In this document: one piece after another, positions 33,632 to 42,945 of the stretch | How positions within the stretch are numbered: the first letter of the stretch is position 1 | How the letters are laid out: the number at the start of each line of letters is the position of its first letter | Assembly (NCBI GenBank): GCA_902580265.1 | Contig: CACHJY010000006.1 | Coordinates: 1 to 64,000, forward strand | Direction of reading: 5' to 3' | Length of the DNA stretch: 64,000 nucleotides | DNA from: an uncultured Alphaproteobacteria bacterium | Lineage (GTDB): Bacteria; Pseudomonadota; Alphaproteobacteria; Rhodobacterales; Rhodobacteraceae | The notes under the pieces: generated by a model | Seen by the model: the letters and a program-made list of their open reading frames with translations, nothing else | What the model was told of the DNA's origin: nothing | Database searches by the model: none | Made by a program: the position numbers and the translations under genes

Positions 33632-34714
33632 ATGAAAAGAGTTATTAAGTTTTTATCGGCATCTTTTTTATTTGCAGTAATGGCTTTGAACGCAAACCTA
33701 GCTATTTCAGCAGATTATAAAGTTGGCTTTATATATATAGGTCCTCCAGGTGATCATGGATGGAACTATCAGCATGACGTAGGAAGAAAAGCTGTTGATG
33801 AGGCTTTTGGTGGAAAAGTCGAAACAGTCTTTCAAGAGAATGTTCCGGAGAGTGCTGATGCTGAAAGGGTTATGACCCAAATGGCACTAGCGGGTGCGGA
33901 CATGATTTTTGCTACTTCATTTGGATACATGGATCCAGTAATTAACGTTGCCAAGAAATTTCCAAAAGTAAAATTTGAGCACGCTACTGGGTATAAGACA
34001 GCAGATAATGTTTCAACTTATAGTGCGAGGTTCTATGAAGGCAGAACAGTGGCAGGCCATATTGCTGGAAAGATGACCGAATCAAACACAATTGGCTATG
34101 TCGCATCGTTTCCAATTCCGGAAGTGGTTCGAGGTATTAACTCAGCATACTTGGCTGCCAAGAAAGCTAATCCTAATGTTGAATTCAAAGTTATTTGGAT
34201 ATTTACTTGGTATGATCCAGCTAAAGAAGCCGATGCTGCCAAAACTTTGATTTCTCAGGGAGCTGACGTGATACTACAGCATGTTGACAGTTCTGCGATA
34301 ATGACCGTTGCCGAAGAGGCAGGAGTCTTTGCTTTTGGTCAAGCCTCCGATATGAGTGCCTTTGGTCCTAACGCCCACTTGACAGCAATTATCAATGGTT
34401 GGGCGCCGTATTATGTGGAAAAGGTAAAACAGGGTATGGCGGGCACTTGGAAAGGTGGAGAACAAACTTTTGACGGAATTGGAGCAGGTATGGTTATTAT
34501 TGGAGACTTAAATGACAAGATCCCTGCTAGTGTCAAGAAGGAGGCAATGGCAATCAGAGATGGGATTGCTTCTGGAACGCTTCATTCATTCACAGGTCCA
34601 ATCAATAAGCAAGACGGTTCGCCTTGGCTTAAGGCTGGTGAGACAGCTGATGTCGGAACACTCCTTGGTATGAACTTCTACGTCGAGGGAATTGAAGGCG
34701 ATATTCCAAAATAA
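33632..34714 (+). CDS. BMP-family ABC transporter substrate-binding protein (purine nucleoside type)
   Basis: The 360-residue periplasmic protein has a cleaved signal peptide (cleavage near ISA/DY at about residues 26-28, no lipobox). It then shows the BMP (Med/PnrA) pattern: KVGFIYIGPPGDHGWNYQHDVG, seen as VGFIYIGPPGDHGWNY, GADMIFATSFGY, and FEHATGY. Related proteins bind purine nucleosides or bases. In the context of guanine deaminase and xanthine degradation directly downstream, a purine ligand is likely. A strong intrinsic terminator follows. Confidence 0.92.
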   Translation: MKRVIKFLSASFLFAVMALNANLAISADYKVGFIYIGPPGDHGWNYQHDVGRKAVDEAFGGKVETVFQENVPESADAERVMTQMALAGADMIFATSFGYMDPVINVAKKFPKVKFEHATGYKTADNVSTYSARFYEGRTVAGHIAGKMTESNTIGYVASFPIPEVVRGINSAYLAAKKANPNVEFKVIWIFTWYDPAKEADAAKTLISQGADVILQHVDSSAIMTVAEEAGVFAFGQASDMSAFGPNAHLTAIINGWAPYYVEKVKQGMAGTWKGGEQTFDGIGAGMVIIGDLNDKIPASVKKEAMAIRDGIASGTLHSFTGPINKQDGSPWLKAGETADVGTLLGMNFYVEGIEGDIPK

Positions 34715-34731
34715 TCAAACCTACAGAAAAT

Positions 34732-34761
34732 AAAAAAGGCCCTAAAAAGGGCCTTTTTTTT
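34732..34761 (+). terminator. Intrinsic terminator between importer operon and guanine deaminase
   Basis: An A-run plus GGCCCT (34738-34743) pairs with AGGGCC (34748-34753) around an AAAA loop and is followed by eight T residues. It sits 18 bases after the BMP-protein stop and ends 16 bases before the guanine deaminase start. Readthrough would be needed for the importer transcript to include the catabolic genes, so it may set the transport-to-catabolism ratio. Confidence 0.9.
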
Positions 34762-34776
34762 GGAGACTTATAAAAA

Positions 34777-36063
34777 ATGAAAATATTTAAAGGAAGAATT
34801 TTTTCGTTTTTGAGGAAACCATTAGATATTAATGATACTGGAAGCTACATCTATTTAGAAAGAGGAGGAGTAGCATTTGACGATAGGGGAATTATCATCG
34901 AAGTTGACGATTATTCTAAACTTAGTAAGAGATATGAGAATACTGAAACAATAGATTTTGGATCTAAAATAATCTTTCCAGGGTTTATAGATCTACACAA
35001 TCATTTCCCCCAAACGCAGGTAATCGCATCATATGGAACAAAATTACTTGAGTGGCTAAATAAATATACTTTCCCAAATGAAAGCTTATTTGCTGATGAC
35101 AAACACTGTAAACGAGAGTCGAAAATGTTTCTAGATGTATTAAATGATAACGGTATTACAACTTCTGTTTCATTTGGATCAGTGCATCCAAATTCAGTCG
35201 AGTATCTATTTGAGGAAGCTCAAAGAAGAAACATGTGTGTTATTGCTGGTAACGTGTTGATGGATAGGAATGCACCAGATACAGTTTTAGAGAAAGCAGA
35301 TAAAAGCTATTTAAGTAGCAAAGAGATAATTGGCAAGTGGCATAATGTCAGCCGTTGCAAATATGCAATAACACCTAGATTTGCAATAACCTCCACTCCA
35401 GAGTTGATGGAAGTATCTCAAACCTTATGTGCTGAAAATAAATCATGTTATGTGCAAACTCATCTTTCTGAAAATATAGATGAAATTAAAACAACACTGG
35501 GATTATTCCCAGATCAAAGAGATTACTTATCCATTTATGACAAATATAATTTGCTCTCGAACAAGACATTATTAGCTCATTCTATACACTTGGAAATGAA
35601 CGAGATTGAAAGAATGAAAGAAACAAAGTCTATAGCTGTCCATTGCCCAACTTCAAACCTATTTCTTGGGAGTGGGCTATTTAAATTTAAAGAGTTAGAA
35701 GAAAAAGGAGTAAGAACCGCAATAGCAACAGATGTAGGAGGTGGTACATCCTTCTCAATGTTAAGAACGCTCGACGAAGCTTACAAAATTCAGCAATTAG
35801 GGAACTATAGCCTAAATCCCCTAGCTTCATACTTTTGGTCAACCATGGGTAATGCAGAGTGTCTAGGACTTCAGCACCAAATCGGAACTATTAAGACTGG
35901 AAACTATGCTGACTTGATAGTTTTAAACAGTAAAAGTACTCCTTTAATGAGACATAGAATGGAAAAATGTAAAACAATTGCAGAGGAGCTATTCATTCTT
36001 CAGACCTTGGGAGATGATCGAGCGATAGAATCGGTATTTATTGCTGGTAAAAAAATTAAATAA
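34777..36063 (+). CDS. guaD: Guanine deaminase
   Basis: The 428-residue amidohydrolase has the metal-binding HxH motif in DLHNHFPQTQ (H74, H76), where PQTQ and the following GTKLLEWLNKYTFPNE segment are typical of guanine deaminase. Later blocks are QTHLSEN, LLAHSIHL and ATDVGGGTSFSMLRT with the catalytic aspartate. It converts guanine to xanthine, feeding xanthine dehydrogenase encoded at the other end of this island. The start (TGGAGACTTATAAAAAATG) is ten bases after GGAG. It abuts the convergent OHCU decarboxylase gene. Confidence 0.93.
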   Translation: MKIFKGRIFSFLRKPLDINDTGSYIYLERGGVAFDDRGIIIEVDDYSKLSKRYENTETIDFGSKIIFPGFIDLHNHFPQTQVIASYGTKLLEWLNKYTFPNESLFADDKHCKRESKMFLDVLNDNGITTSVSFGSVHPNSVEYLFEEAQRRNMCVIAGNVLMDRNAPDTVLEKADKSYLSSKEIIGKWHNVSRCKYAITPRFAITSTPELMEVSQTLCAENKSCYVQTHLSENIDEIKTTLGLFPDQRDYLSIYDKYNLLSNKTLLAHSIHLEMNEIERMKETKSIAVHCPTSNLFLGSGLFKFKELEEKGVRTAIATDVGGGTSFSMLRTLDEAYKIQQLGNYSLNPLASYFWSTMGNAECLGLQHQIGTIKTGNYADLIVLNSKSTPLMRHRMEKCKTIAEELFILQTLGDDRAIESVFIAGKKIK

Positions 36064-36065
36064 CC

Positions 36066-36548
36066 TTACTGTAGATTTCTCAGCCTTATTTCTGCGATTT
36101 TGTGTATCTCCTCTATAGCTGTATCAAACTCTGTTTCAACAGTATTTTGTAGCCTCACCTGAATATTTCTAAATACTTCTTCTTTGTTTAAGCCTGATAC
36201 AGCGATAATAAAAGGAAATTTGAATTTATTTATGTAGTCTTTGTTTAACCTGCTCAATAGATTATATTCAATTCCAGAAAGATTATCTAGACCAGCTCGG
36301 TTTTGTTCTTTCTTTGAATGGGCTGTTAGGTTGTTCTGTTGTCCCTTCTTAATACCTAATTCTGGATGTTCTAAAATTAGGTTCATTTTGGATTGATGAT
36401 CCATCATGGTTACGTAATCCTTCATTAAGCTCAGTATTTCCAAGGGTGACAACGTATCCAAACGATGGTGCTCGTATATTGCAAGCGCTATATGAGGTGA
36501 ATTTTCATACAAGCTGCCATAATGCCTAATGAATTTTTCTTGCTCCAA
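36066..36548 (-). CDS. uraD: 2-oxo-4-hydroxy-4-carboxy-5-ureidoimidazoline (OHCU) decarboxylase
   Basis: The 160-residue protein matches OHCU decarboxylase, the third step of urate breakdown, which gives S-allantoin. Key features are the catalytic histidine H61 in EHPELGIK, the KKEQNRAGL motif with the conserved glutamate and the KFKFPFIIAVSG strand. It is the only catabolic gene of this part on the minus strand, convergent with guaD and divergent from uraH, with a shared 77-base intergenic region upstream. The start is a TTG with AAAAGG nearby. Confidence 0.93.
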   Translation of the reverse strand: MEQEKFIRHYGSLYENSPHIALAIYEHHRLDTLSPLEILSLMKDYVTMMDHQSKMNLILEHPELGIKKGQQNNLTAHSKKEQNRAGLDNLSGIEYNLLSRLNKDYINKFKFPFIIAVSGLNKEEVFRNIQVRLQNTVETEFDTAIEEIHKIAEIRLRNLQ

Positions 36549-36625
36549 AGTTTGCCTTTTCTTTGGTTGTTTTTTGTCTCGTAATAGTTACCATGTAATA
36601 GCAAAAAAAAAAAAGCTTTTAATAA

Positions 36626-36979
36626 ATGACAGGTCTTACCACACATGTTTTAGATTTGACGCTAGGGAAACCTGCGGATGCACTTGAAATCAGTTTTTAT
36701 ACTACGCAGTCAGACAGGAAAGAATTGATTTCTAATTTTGTAACCAATTCTGATGGAAGATTAAAAAAGCCAATATTTGATCAGTCTAATATTCGAGAAG
36801 GATGGTATGAAATGGTATTTCATGCTGGAAAATATTTGGTGGCAAAACATAAAATGAAAGAAACGGATTTATTTTTTGATAATATTTCTATCTGCTTTCA
36901 AATTAATGACCTAAAGCAACACTATCATGTCCCTCTGTTACTATCTAAGTTCGGCTACAGTACCTATCGAGGCAGTTAA
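36626..36979 (+). CDS. uraH: 5-hydroxyisourate hydrolase (transthyretin-like)
   Basis: The 117-residue protein has all hallmarks of HIU hydrolase: TTHVLD near the start (H7), the HYHVPLLLS segment with a catalytic histidine at about residue 101, and the terminal tetrapeptide YRGS that separates the enzyme from transthyretin. It opens 5-hydroxyisourate, the product of urate oxidation, to OHCU. No signal peptide is present, so it is cytoplasmic. It is followed after two bases by puuD. Confidence 0.95.
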   Translation: MTGLTTHVLDLTLGKPADALEISFYTTQSDRKELISNFVTNSDGRLKKPIFDQSNIREGWYEMVFHAGKYLVAKHKMKETDLFFDNISICFQINDLKQHYHVPLLLSKFGYSTYRGS

Positions 36980-36981
36980 GC

Positions 36982-38217
36982 ATGGATTTTGATTATCTTG
37001 AGTGGATAGAATTTATGGTTCGATGGTTCCATGTAATTGCTGGAATTGCATGGATAGGATCTAGCTTTTATTTTATTGCGCTCGACCTAAGTTTAAGAAA
37101 ATCACCCTCATTGCCTAAAGAGGCACATGGAGAGGCTTGGCAAGTTCATGGAGGTGGTTTTTATAATTTGGTAAAATATCTCGTGGCTCCAAATCATCTA
37201 CCCAATCACTTAACTTGGTTTAAGTGGGAGGCTTATGCTACATGGATTACCGGTGCAGCGCTATTCATACTCGTCTACTATCTTGGTGCTGAGCTATATC
37301 TAATTGATTATGAAAAAATTGAATTATCCAAAACTGCTGCTGTTTTAATATCAATAGCCGGTGTTATATTTGGATGGGTGATATACGATCTAATATGCAG
37401 ATTACTGGTTGGAAAATCTAATTTAGTATTGTCAATTGTACTATTAATATTTTTTGCATTTTTGTCTTGGGCATCCTATTCAATACTAAGTTCGAGAGGG
37501 GCTTTTATGCAGATGGGAGTAACTCTTGGTACAATAATGGTAGCAAATGTTCTGATGGTAATTATTCCAGGTCAGAAAAAAGTTGTAGCACAATTAATCG
37601 CCAAGAAGACACCCAGCCCTGAATTTGGTATCCGTGCAAAACAAAGATCTCTTCATAACAACTATTTGACCCTTCCTGTAATCTTTATAATGATCGGCAA
37701 TCATTATCCTACCGCCTATGCTACCTCCTATTCTTGGGTAATAATTGTATTGACCATTATTATAGGAGGCCTTGTTAGACATTTTTTTAATGAGAGACAC
37801 GCTGGTAACAAGAGCCCGTATTGGGTTGCAATTCCAATTGTAATCCTATCATGGGGTTCTCTAATGTTGTCTGAAGTTGACGAACCTAGTTTGGATCAAC
37901 TATCGCCAGAAAAGCTAAGCCTAATCGAAGGCTCATTTTCAAAAGAATTCAAAGATAATATAATGGAGGTGACGGCTTATAAATGTTCCACTTGCCATGT
38001 TATGGAGCCATCTTGGGAAGGAATGAAAAAACCTCCTAAAGGGGTTTATTTGAGCAAATTCAGTCACTTGATTAATAACTATGAAACTATTTATAAGCAG
38101 GTTGCAGCGTCAAGGGCGATGCCACCTGGCAATATTACTTTTTTAGAAGACGAAGAGCGGTTATTGTACGCAAACCTTTTTCATAAGATAGAGGAAATAT
38201 TAAGAGAAGAGAAGTGA
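36982..38217 (+). CDS. puuD: Membrane urate oxidase PuuD with C-terminal cytochrome c
   Basis: The 411-residue protein has an N-terminal membrane domain of about eight helices starting WIEFMVRWFHVIAGIAWIG, with conserved histidines, and a C-terminal c-type haem domain with CSTCH (335-339) and an axial-ligand candidate M380 in AMPPGN. PuuD oxidises urate to 5-hydroxyisourate and passes electrons to the respiratory chain, unlike peroxide-forming soluble uricase. The haem domain lies after the last helix, facing the periplasm. The GTG of the next gene overlaps the stop by two bases, so allantoinase is probably coupled. Confidence 0.94.
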   Translation: MDFDYLEWIEFMVRWFHVIAGIAWIGSSFYFIALDLSLRKSPSLPKEAHGEAWQVHGGGFYNLVKYLVAPNHLPNHLTWFKWEAYATWITGAALFILVYYLGAELYLIDYEKIELSKTAAVLISIAGVIFGWVIYDLICRLLVGKSNLVLSIVLLIFFAFLSWASYSILSSRGAFMQMGVTLGTIMVANVLMVIIPGQKKVVAQLIAKKTPSPEFGIRAKQRSLHNNYLTLPVIFIMIGNHYPTAYATSYSWVIIVLTIIIGGLVRHFFNERHAGNKSPYWVAIPIVILSWGSLMLSEVDEPSLDQLSPEKLSLIEGSFSKEFKDNIMEVTAYKCSTCHVMEPSWEGMKKPPKGVYLSKFSHLINNYETIYKQVAASRAMPPGNITFLEDEERLLYANLFHKIEEILREEK

Positions 38218-39131
38218 GCAGTATGGAAACAAAACTCAGAGATCTAGAAGGTTACCATGGCGAAATTCCCCACTTTAGCTGGCCAGGGGGTAGAAAGTTG
38301 GCGGTTCAATTCGTTTTGAACTTAGAAGAAGGTGGTGAAAATTCAATAATCTATGGAGATAAGCATTCCGAGACTTTCCTTTCAGAGATCATAGGTGCCG
38401 AGCCATTTTTTGGTCAACGACATATGTCTATGGAAAGTTTATATGAATATGGCACTAGAGCTGGTGTTTGGCGAATTTTAAAACTATTCAGAGAAAGACA
38501 AATCCCCATAACAATTTTCGCTGTAGCACAAGCTTTGGAAGAAAATCCAAGAATTGTAGATCAAATTTTAAAAGATAATCATGAGATTTGTTCCCATGGA
38601 CTAAGATGGATAAATTACAAAGATGTGCCCAGAGCCACTGAAAAAGAGCATATGCAAAAAGCAATAGAGATTCAAAAAAGAATTTGTGGAGAAAGACCTA
38701 TGGGTTGGTACACAGGTCGTACCTCAGAGAATACAAGGGATTTGGTTTGTGAAGAAGGGGGCTTTCTTTATGACTCAGATGACTATAGTGATGACTTACC
38801 ATTTTGGTCTAAAATGACAAAAAAGCCGCACCTAATAATACCTTACACTCTTGATACTAATGACATGAGATTTCTAACCCCGCAAGGATTTCATAATGGC
38901 GAGCATTTTTTTAATTATCTTAAGGATAGTTTTGACTGTCTATATGAAGAAAGGCATGAAGGTTCTAAGATTATGAACATTGGACTTCATTGCCGTATAA
39001 TTGGAAAACCGGGAAGGTTCCCGGCACTAAAAAAGTTTGTTGATTACATTCAGTCATTCAGCGATATCTGGTTTACAACTAGAATAGGAATTGCGAGGCA
39101 TTGGAGAAAGGTGCTACCACATGAAAAATGA
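38214..39131 (+). CDS. puuE: Allantoinase PuuE (polysaccharide-deacetylase-like)
   Basis: The 305-residue protein is the NodB-like, metal-dependent or cofactor-free allantoinase. It has GGRKLAVQFVLNLEEGGE near residue 25-42, GAEPFFGQRHMSMESLYEYGTRAGVWRI in parts (YEYGTRAGVWRI), HEICSHGLRW and the GWYTGRTSENTR block. It opens S-allantoin to allantoate. The start may be the GTG at 38214 that overlaps the puuD stop, or an ATG at 38223. The gene ends inside the start of allantoicase. Confidence 0.94.
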   Translation: MSSMETKLRDLEGYHGEIPHFSWPGGRKLAVQFVLNLEEGGENSIIYGDKHSETFLSEIIGAEPFFGQRHMSMESLYEYGTRAGVWRILKLFRERQIPITIFAVAQALEENPRIVDQILKDNHEICSHGLRWINYKDVPRATEKEHMQKAIEIQKRICGERPMGWYTGRTSENTRDLVCEEGGFLYDSDDYSDDLPFWSKMTKKPHLIIPYTLDTNDMRFLTPQGFHNGEHFFNYLKDSFDCLYEERHEGSKIMNIGLHCRIIGKPGRFPALKKFVDYIQSFSDIWFTTRIGIARHWRKVLPHEK

Positions 39132-40116
39132 AGACAAATTTATAGTGTCAAAAAAGGTTAATTTGGCATCACCGAAAGCAGGGGCAAAAATCATTGATGT
39201 GTCTGACGACTTTTTTGCAAAATGTGATCGAATGTTAAATGACACTGATCCCATTTTCATTGACGATAAATATGATGATCATGGAAAATGGATGGATGGT
39301 TGGGAAAGCCGTAGAAAAAGAGTAGAGGGAAACGACTGGGCTATAATTGGCTTAGGAGGCAGATGTTCTATAGAGGATGTAATAATTGATACTAGTCATT
39401 TTACTGGGAACTATCCGCCAGCTGCCTCCCTAGATTTCTCATCTAACCATAGTTATGAAGCAGGATCTTTGGACTGGCACACACTTCTTGAAAAACAGAT
39501 TTTGAAAGGAGATCACATAAATGAATTTAAGCTCCTAAAAAATCAAAATGTAACCTATGTAAGATTAAATATTTTCCCTGATGGAGGTGTAGCGCGGCTT
39601 AGACTTTTTGGAGATCTTATTCCCTTTTCTCAGGATCTGTCCAAAGATTTAGAATTATCTGCTCTAAAAAATGGAGGCAAAATCGTTGGGTATAATAACG
39701 CACACTATGGCAACGTAAACGCTCTCCTGTCTGAAGGTAGAGGAACTACAATGGGTGACGGGTGGGAGACTCGGCGTAGACGTGTCCCTGGAAATGATTT
39801 TATTATCATTGAGTTAGGAACACCTGGGCTGATTTCGAATGTAGAAATAGATACCTGTCACTTCAAGGGTAATTTTCCAGATAGAGCTTCAATTCAAACA
39901 ATTGATTTAAAAAATGAAAAAGACAAAATAAAAGTATTTGAAGATTCTAGTAACTGGGAATTTTTTTTAGATGAGAAAAAATGCAAACCAGACTTTATTC
40001 ATAACTTTGGAAAAAATGATTTCTTACACGAAAAAACGGTCTCCCACGTGAGATTAAACATCTATCCTGATGGGGGAGTTTCGAGATTTCGAATTTTCGG
40101 TCAACCAGTAAGCTAA
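39121..40116 (+). CDS. alc: Allantoicase
   Basis: The 331-residue protein has the twin jelly-roll repeats of allantoicase. The first repeat has DGWESRRKRV...GNDWAIIGLG and HFTGNYPPAAS, and the second has DGWETRRRRVPGNDFIIIELG and HFKGNFPDRAS. It cleaves allantoate to ureidoglycolate and urea. The ATG at 39121 overlaps the puuE end by 11 bases; an upstream in-frame start at 39091 would add only residues from the overlap. The stop codon is followed by one base, then the ureidoglycolate lyase start. Confidence 0.94.
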   Translation: MKNEDKFIVSKKVNLASPKAGAKIIDVSDDFFAKCDRMLNDTDPIFIDDKYDDHGKWMDGWESRRKRVEGNDWAIIGLGGRCSIEDVIIDTSHFTGNYPPAASLDFSSNHSYEAGSLDWHTLLEKQILKGDHINEFKLLKNQNVTYVRLNIFPDGGVARLRLFGDLIPFSQDLSKDLELSALKNGGKIVGYNNAHYGNVNALLSEGRGTTMGDGWETRRRRVPGNDFIIIELGTPGLISNVEIDTCHFKGNFPDRASIQTIDLKNEKDKIKVFEDSSNWEFFLDEKKCKPDFIHNFGKNDFLHEKTVSHVRLNIYPDGGVSRFRIFGQPVS

Positions 40117-40117
40117 A

Positions 40118-40633
40118 ATGCATTTAAATTTAGAAAAGCTGACTGTAAGCCAGAAATTATTCGAACCTTTTGGTGATGTAATTTCAAAAGGGATGGAAAA
40201 TAATAAATTTCTGATAAATCAGGGATATTGTGAGAGGTTTGATGAGATAGCGACGGTACAAGTGCTGGACAAAAAAGCCAATCCAATCATTTCAATATTT
40301 TCTGCTACTCCTAGAAAAAGACCGATAAAAATTGATTATCTGGAGATGCATCCTCTGGCGTCTCAAGCATTTATGCCAATACAAAAAATAGATTGGCAAG
40401 TAGTCGTGGCAAATGATAATGACGGATCCCCAGATCTTTCTTCAATCAAGTATTTCGAAGTGCCAGGTAATGTAGGTATAAATTACAATCCAAAAGTTTG
40501 GCATTTTCCATTGCTCGTTAATACAGCTCAAGATTTTTTGGTTATCGATAGATCATCAGCATTGGATGCAGGCAAAGAAAATTTAAGAGAGTTTTTTTTT
40601 CAAAGCAATGGTAATGAGATTTACATAGAGTGA
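40118..40633 (+). CDS. allA: Ureidoglycolate lyase
   Basis: The 171-residue cupin-like protein matches AllA. It starts with LEKLTVSQKLFEPFGDVIS, then shows FSATPRKRPIKIDYLEMHPLASQAFMPI in parts (LEMHPLASQAFMP) and the KVWHFPLL segment. It splits ureidoglycolate into glyoxylate and urea, the last step of this pathway. The glyoxylate enters central metabolism. No urease genes are in the window. Its end overlaps the convergent xdhB gene by 13 bases. Confidence 0.94.
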   Translation: MHLNLEKLTVSQKLFEPFGDVISKGMENNKFLINQGYCERFDEIATVQVLDKKANPIISIFSATPRKRPIKIDYLEMHPLASQAFMPIQKIDWQVVVANDNDGSPDLSSIKYFEVPGNVGINYNPKVWHFPLLVNTAQDFLVIDRSSALDAGKENLREFFFQSNGNEIYIE

Positions 40634-42945
40634 TCATTATGCACCGCAGCTAAAATTTTTGAAGGTGTTGCGGGAGCATTTAATAAATCTGCATTTGATG
40701 TTTCGCTAGCCATTGAGACGGCATTTTTCAAAGCCAAAAAGTGAGAAATGGATAGTAATAAAGGGGGCTCACCGACAGCTTTAGATCTAAATATTGTCTT
40801 CTCTTCATTAGGAGTATTCTCTAATAGCTTAATATTAAATTCAGGTGGTACATCTCGGCTTCCAGGTATTTTATACGTTGAGGGGCCAAGAGTTAAAAGT
40901 TTGCCTTCTGGATTAAAATATAGTTCTTCACACGTTAGCCATCCTATACCCTGGATGAAACCTCCTTCTATCTGCCCTCTATCAATTAGGGGGTTAAGAG
41001 AGGTCCCACAGTCTTGAATGATGTCTGCCCTAAGTATTCGACTTTCTCCTGTATCAATATCCATAATTGCTTCCGATACTGCCGCTCCCCATGTGAAATA
41101 AAAATAGGGGCTTCCCTTAAATTTTTCCTGATCCCATGAGATTTTTGGTGTTTTATAAAAGCCTGTTGATGAAAGAGATATTCTGTTTTCCCAGCAGGAA
41201 AATGCTAATTCCTTAAAAGTCATGCTTTTATTTCCACTTAGTATCAGACCGTTCTTAAATTCAATAGAAGAGGGTGGCTTTTTAAAAACTTTGCTCGCGT
41301 GTTTAAGCATTCTTTGTTTGATAACAGTAGCTGCTTTCCACGCAGCCATACCATTAATATCGGAGCCAGACGATGCAGCTGTAGCTGAGGTGTTTGGGAC
41401 CTCATCGGTATTCGTCCCAGCAATATGTACATAGTCTATAGGAATGTTGAAACATTCTGAGACGACCTGAGCCACTTTCGTAAATAGGCCTTGTCCCATC
41501 TCTGTTCCACCATGATTTAGTCTCACCGAACCATCTGTGTATACATGGACTAAAGCTCCTGCTTGATTTAAGGATACTTTATTAAAAGATATCCCAAACT
41601 TGGCAGGCATGAAGGCAATTCCTTTTCTGTAAGGCTGATTTTTATTAATTTGCGACGTGTTAAACTTTTCTACAAGAAGCTTTCTTTTTTCTAGACCTGC
41701 GAAAGTTTTCATCTCATTTATTATTTTTTCAATTTTGATATTTTTAACTATTTGCCCATAGGGTGTTTTAATTCCATTTTTAAGGGAATAATAATTTTCA
41801 CGTCTAAGTGCATCTAAATCGATTCCTAGAAATCGAGAAACTCTTTCAAGAATAGTCTCAATTGCAAGCATTCCTTGAGGGCCGCCAAAGCCTCTAAAAG
41901 CCGTGTTAGAAACGGTGTTTGTTTTACATATATAGCCTCGTGCGGTAAAATCTTTAAAAGAGTAACAATTATCTAAATGGGTCAATGCTCTCGACATTAC
42001 AGGAGCTGACAGGTCGCAGACATTACCCGCATTGCTCAGCAATGTTATATCTAATCCCTTAATTTTTCCTTTTTTGTTGAAACCTACCGAGTATTTCACT
42101 TCAAAGTCATGACGTTTCCCAGATGATGCCATGTCATCTTTGCGATTAAGACGAAGCTTAACAGGCTTATCCAAAATGTATGCTCCTAGAGCTGCTATGG
42201 CTGCGTATATTGTTGACTGGCTTTCTTTACCTCCAAAGCCACCGCCAAGTCTCCTGACCTTACTAGAGATCTTGGCCGCTGGAATATTTAAAACGTTGGA
42301 TACACCATGCTGGACTTCAGTTGGGTGTTGTGTGCTTGACCAGATTGTGAACTCAGAGTTTTCATGCGGAATGGCAAGAGCAATATGTGTCTCCAAATAA
42401 AAGTGATCTTGACCTCCCATAGAAAATGAACCGTTAAGTTTATGGGGTGCCTGCTTAATCTGTTCGTTTGCCTTACCCCTCTCAAAGTGAATTGGTTTTA
42501 AAAAGAAGTTTTTTTTCTTGAAGGCTAAATCCAAGTCTAATATCGGTGTTTTATCTTTTTTATAGACAATCTTCACTTCATTTACGGCTGCCCTTGCTCT
42601 CTCCATTGATGAAGCAACAATGAGCCCGATTGGTTGGCCTACATAAGTCACTTCTTTTTCTGCAAAGATGGGCTCGTCTGCAAAAATAGGCGCTATATCA
42701 TTCCTACCAGGTATGTCTTTTGCTGTAATAACTGTAATGCTTGGATCAAATTTTTTTGCTTTTTCGGTATCAATAGAAATTATCATACCAGATGGTATTT
42801 CTGAAAGGATAAGAGCTCCATGCAGAGTATTTTCTGACAAAGGAATATCGTCTATGTACTCGGCTCTTCCTGTAAGTTGTCTAAAAGACGAGTCTTGGTA
42901 GTGCGACTTTCCAACTGAAATATTATTTTTGTTATCTAACGTCAT
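40621..42945 (-). CDS. xdhB: Xanthine dehydrogenase large (molybdopterin) subunit XdhB
   Basis: This 774-residue protein is the molybdenum-cofactor subunit. Active-site residues that define purine oxidation in xanthine oxidoreductases are visible: the glutamate in GGFGGKESQ, the arginine in TAFRGFGGPQG and the base in AVGEPPLLLS. It hydroxylates hypoxanthine and xanthine to urate. The ATG at 42945 overlaps the xdhA stop by one base; a TTG one codon earlier is less likely. It follows xdhA on the minus strand, convergent with allA. The usual sulphuration chaperone XdhC is not next to it. Confidence 0.95.
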   Translation of the reverse strand: MTLDNKNNISVGKSHYQDSSFRQLTGRAEYIDDIPLSENTLHGALILSEIPSGMIISIDTEKAKKFDPSITVITAKDIPGRNDIAPIFADEPIFAEKEVTYVGQPIGLIVASSMERARAAVNEVKIVYKKDKTPILDLDLAFKKKNFFLKPIHFERGKANEQIKQAPHKLNGSFSMGGQDHFYLETHIALAIPHENSEFTIWSSTQHPTEVQHGVSNVLNIPAAKISSKVRRLGGGFGGKESQSTIYAAIAALGAYILDKPVKLRLNRKDDMASSGKRHDFEVKYSVGFNKKGKIKGLDITLLSNAGNVCDLSAPVMSRALTHLDNCYSFKDFTARGYICKTNTVSNTAFRGFGGPQGMLAIETILERVSRFLGIDLDALRRENYYSLKNGIKTPYGQIVKNIKIEKIINEMKTFAGLEKRKLLVEKFNTSQINKNQPYRKGIAFMPAKFGISFNKVSLNQAGALVHVYTDGSVRLNHGGTEMGQGLFTKVAQVVSECFNIPIDYVHIAGTNTDEVPNTSATAASSGSDINGMAAWKAATVIKQRMLKHASKVFKKPPSSIEFKNGLILSGNKSMTFKELAFSCWENRISLSSTGFYKTPKISWDQEKFKGSPYFYFTWGAAVSEAIMDIDTGESRILRADIIQDCGTSLNPLIDRGQIEGGFIQGIGWLTCEELYFNPEGKLLTLGPSTYKIPGSRDVPPEFNIKLLENTPNEEKTIFRSKAVGEPPLLLSISHFLALKNAVSMASETSNADLLNAPATPSKILAAVHNDHSM

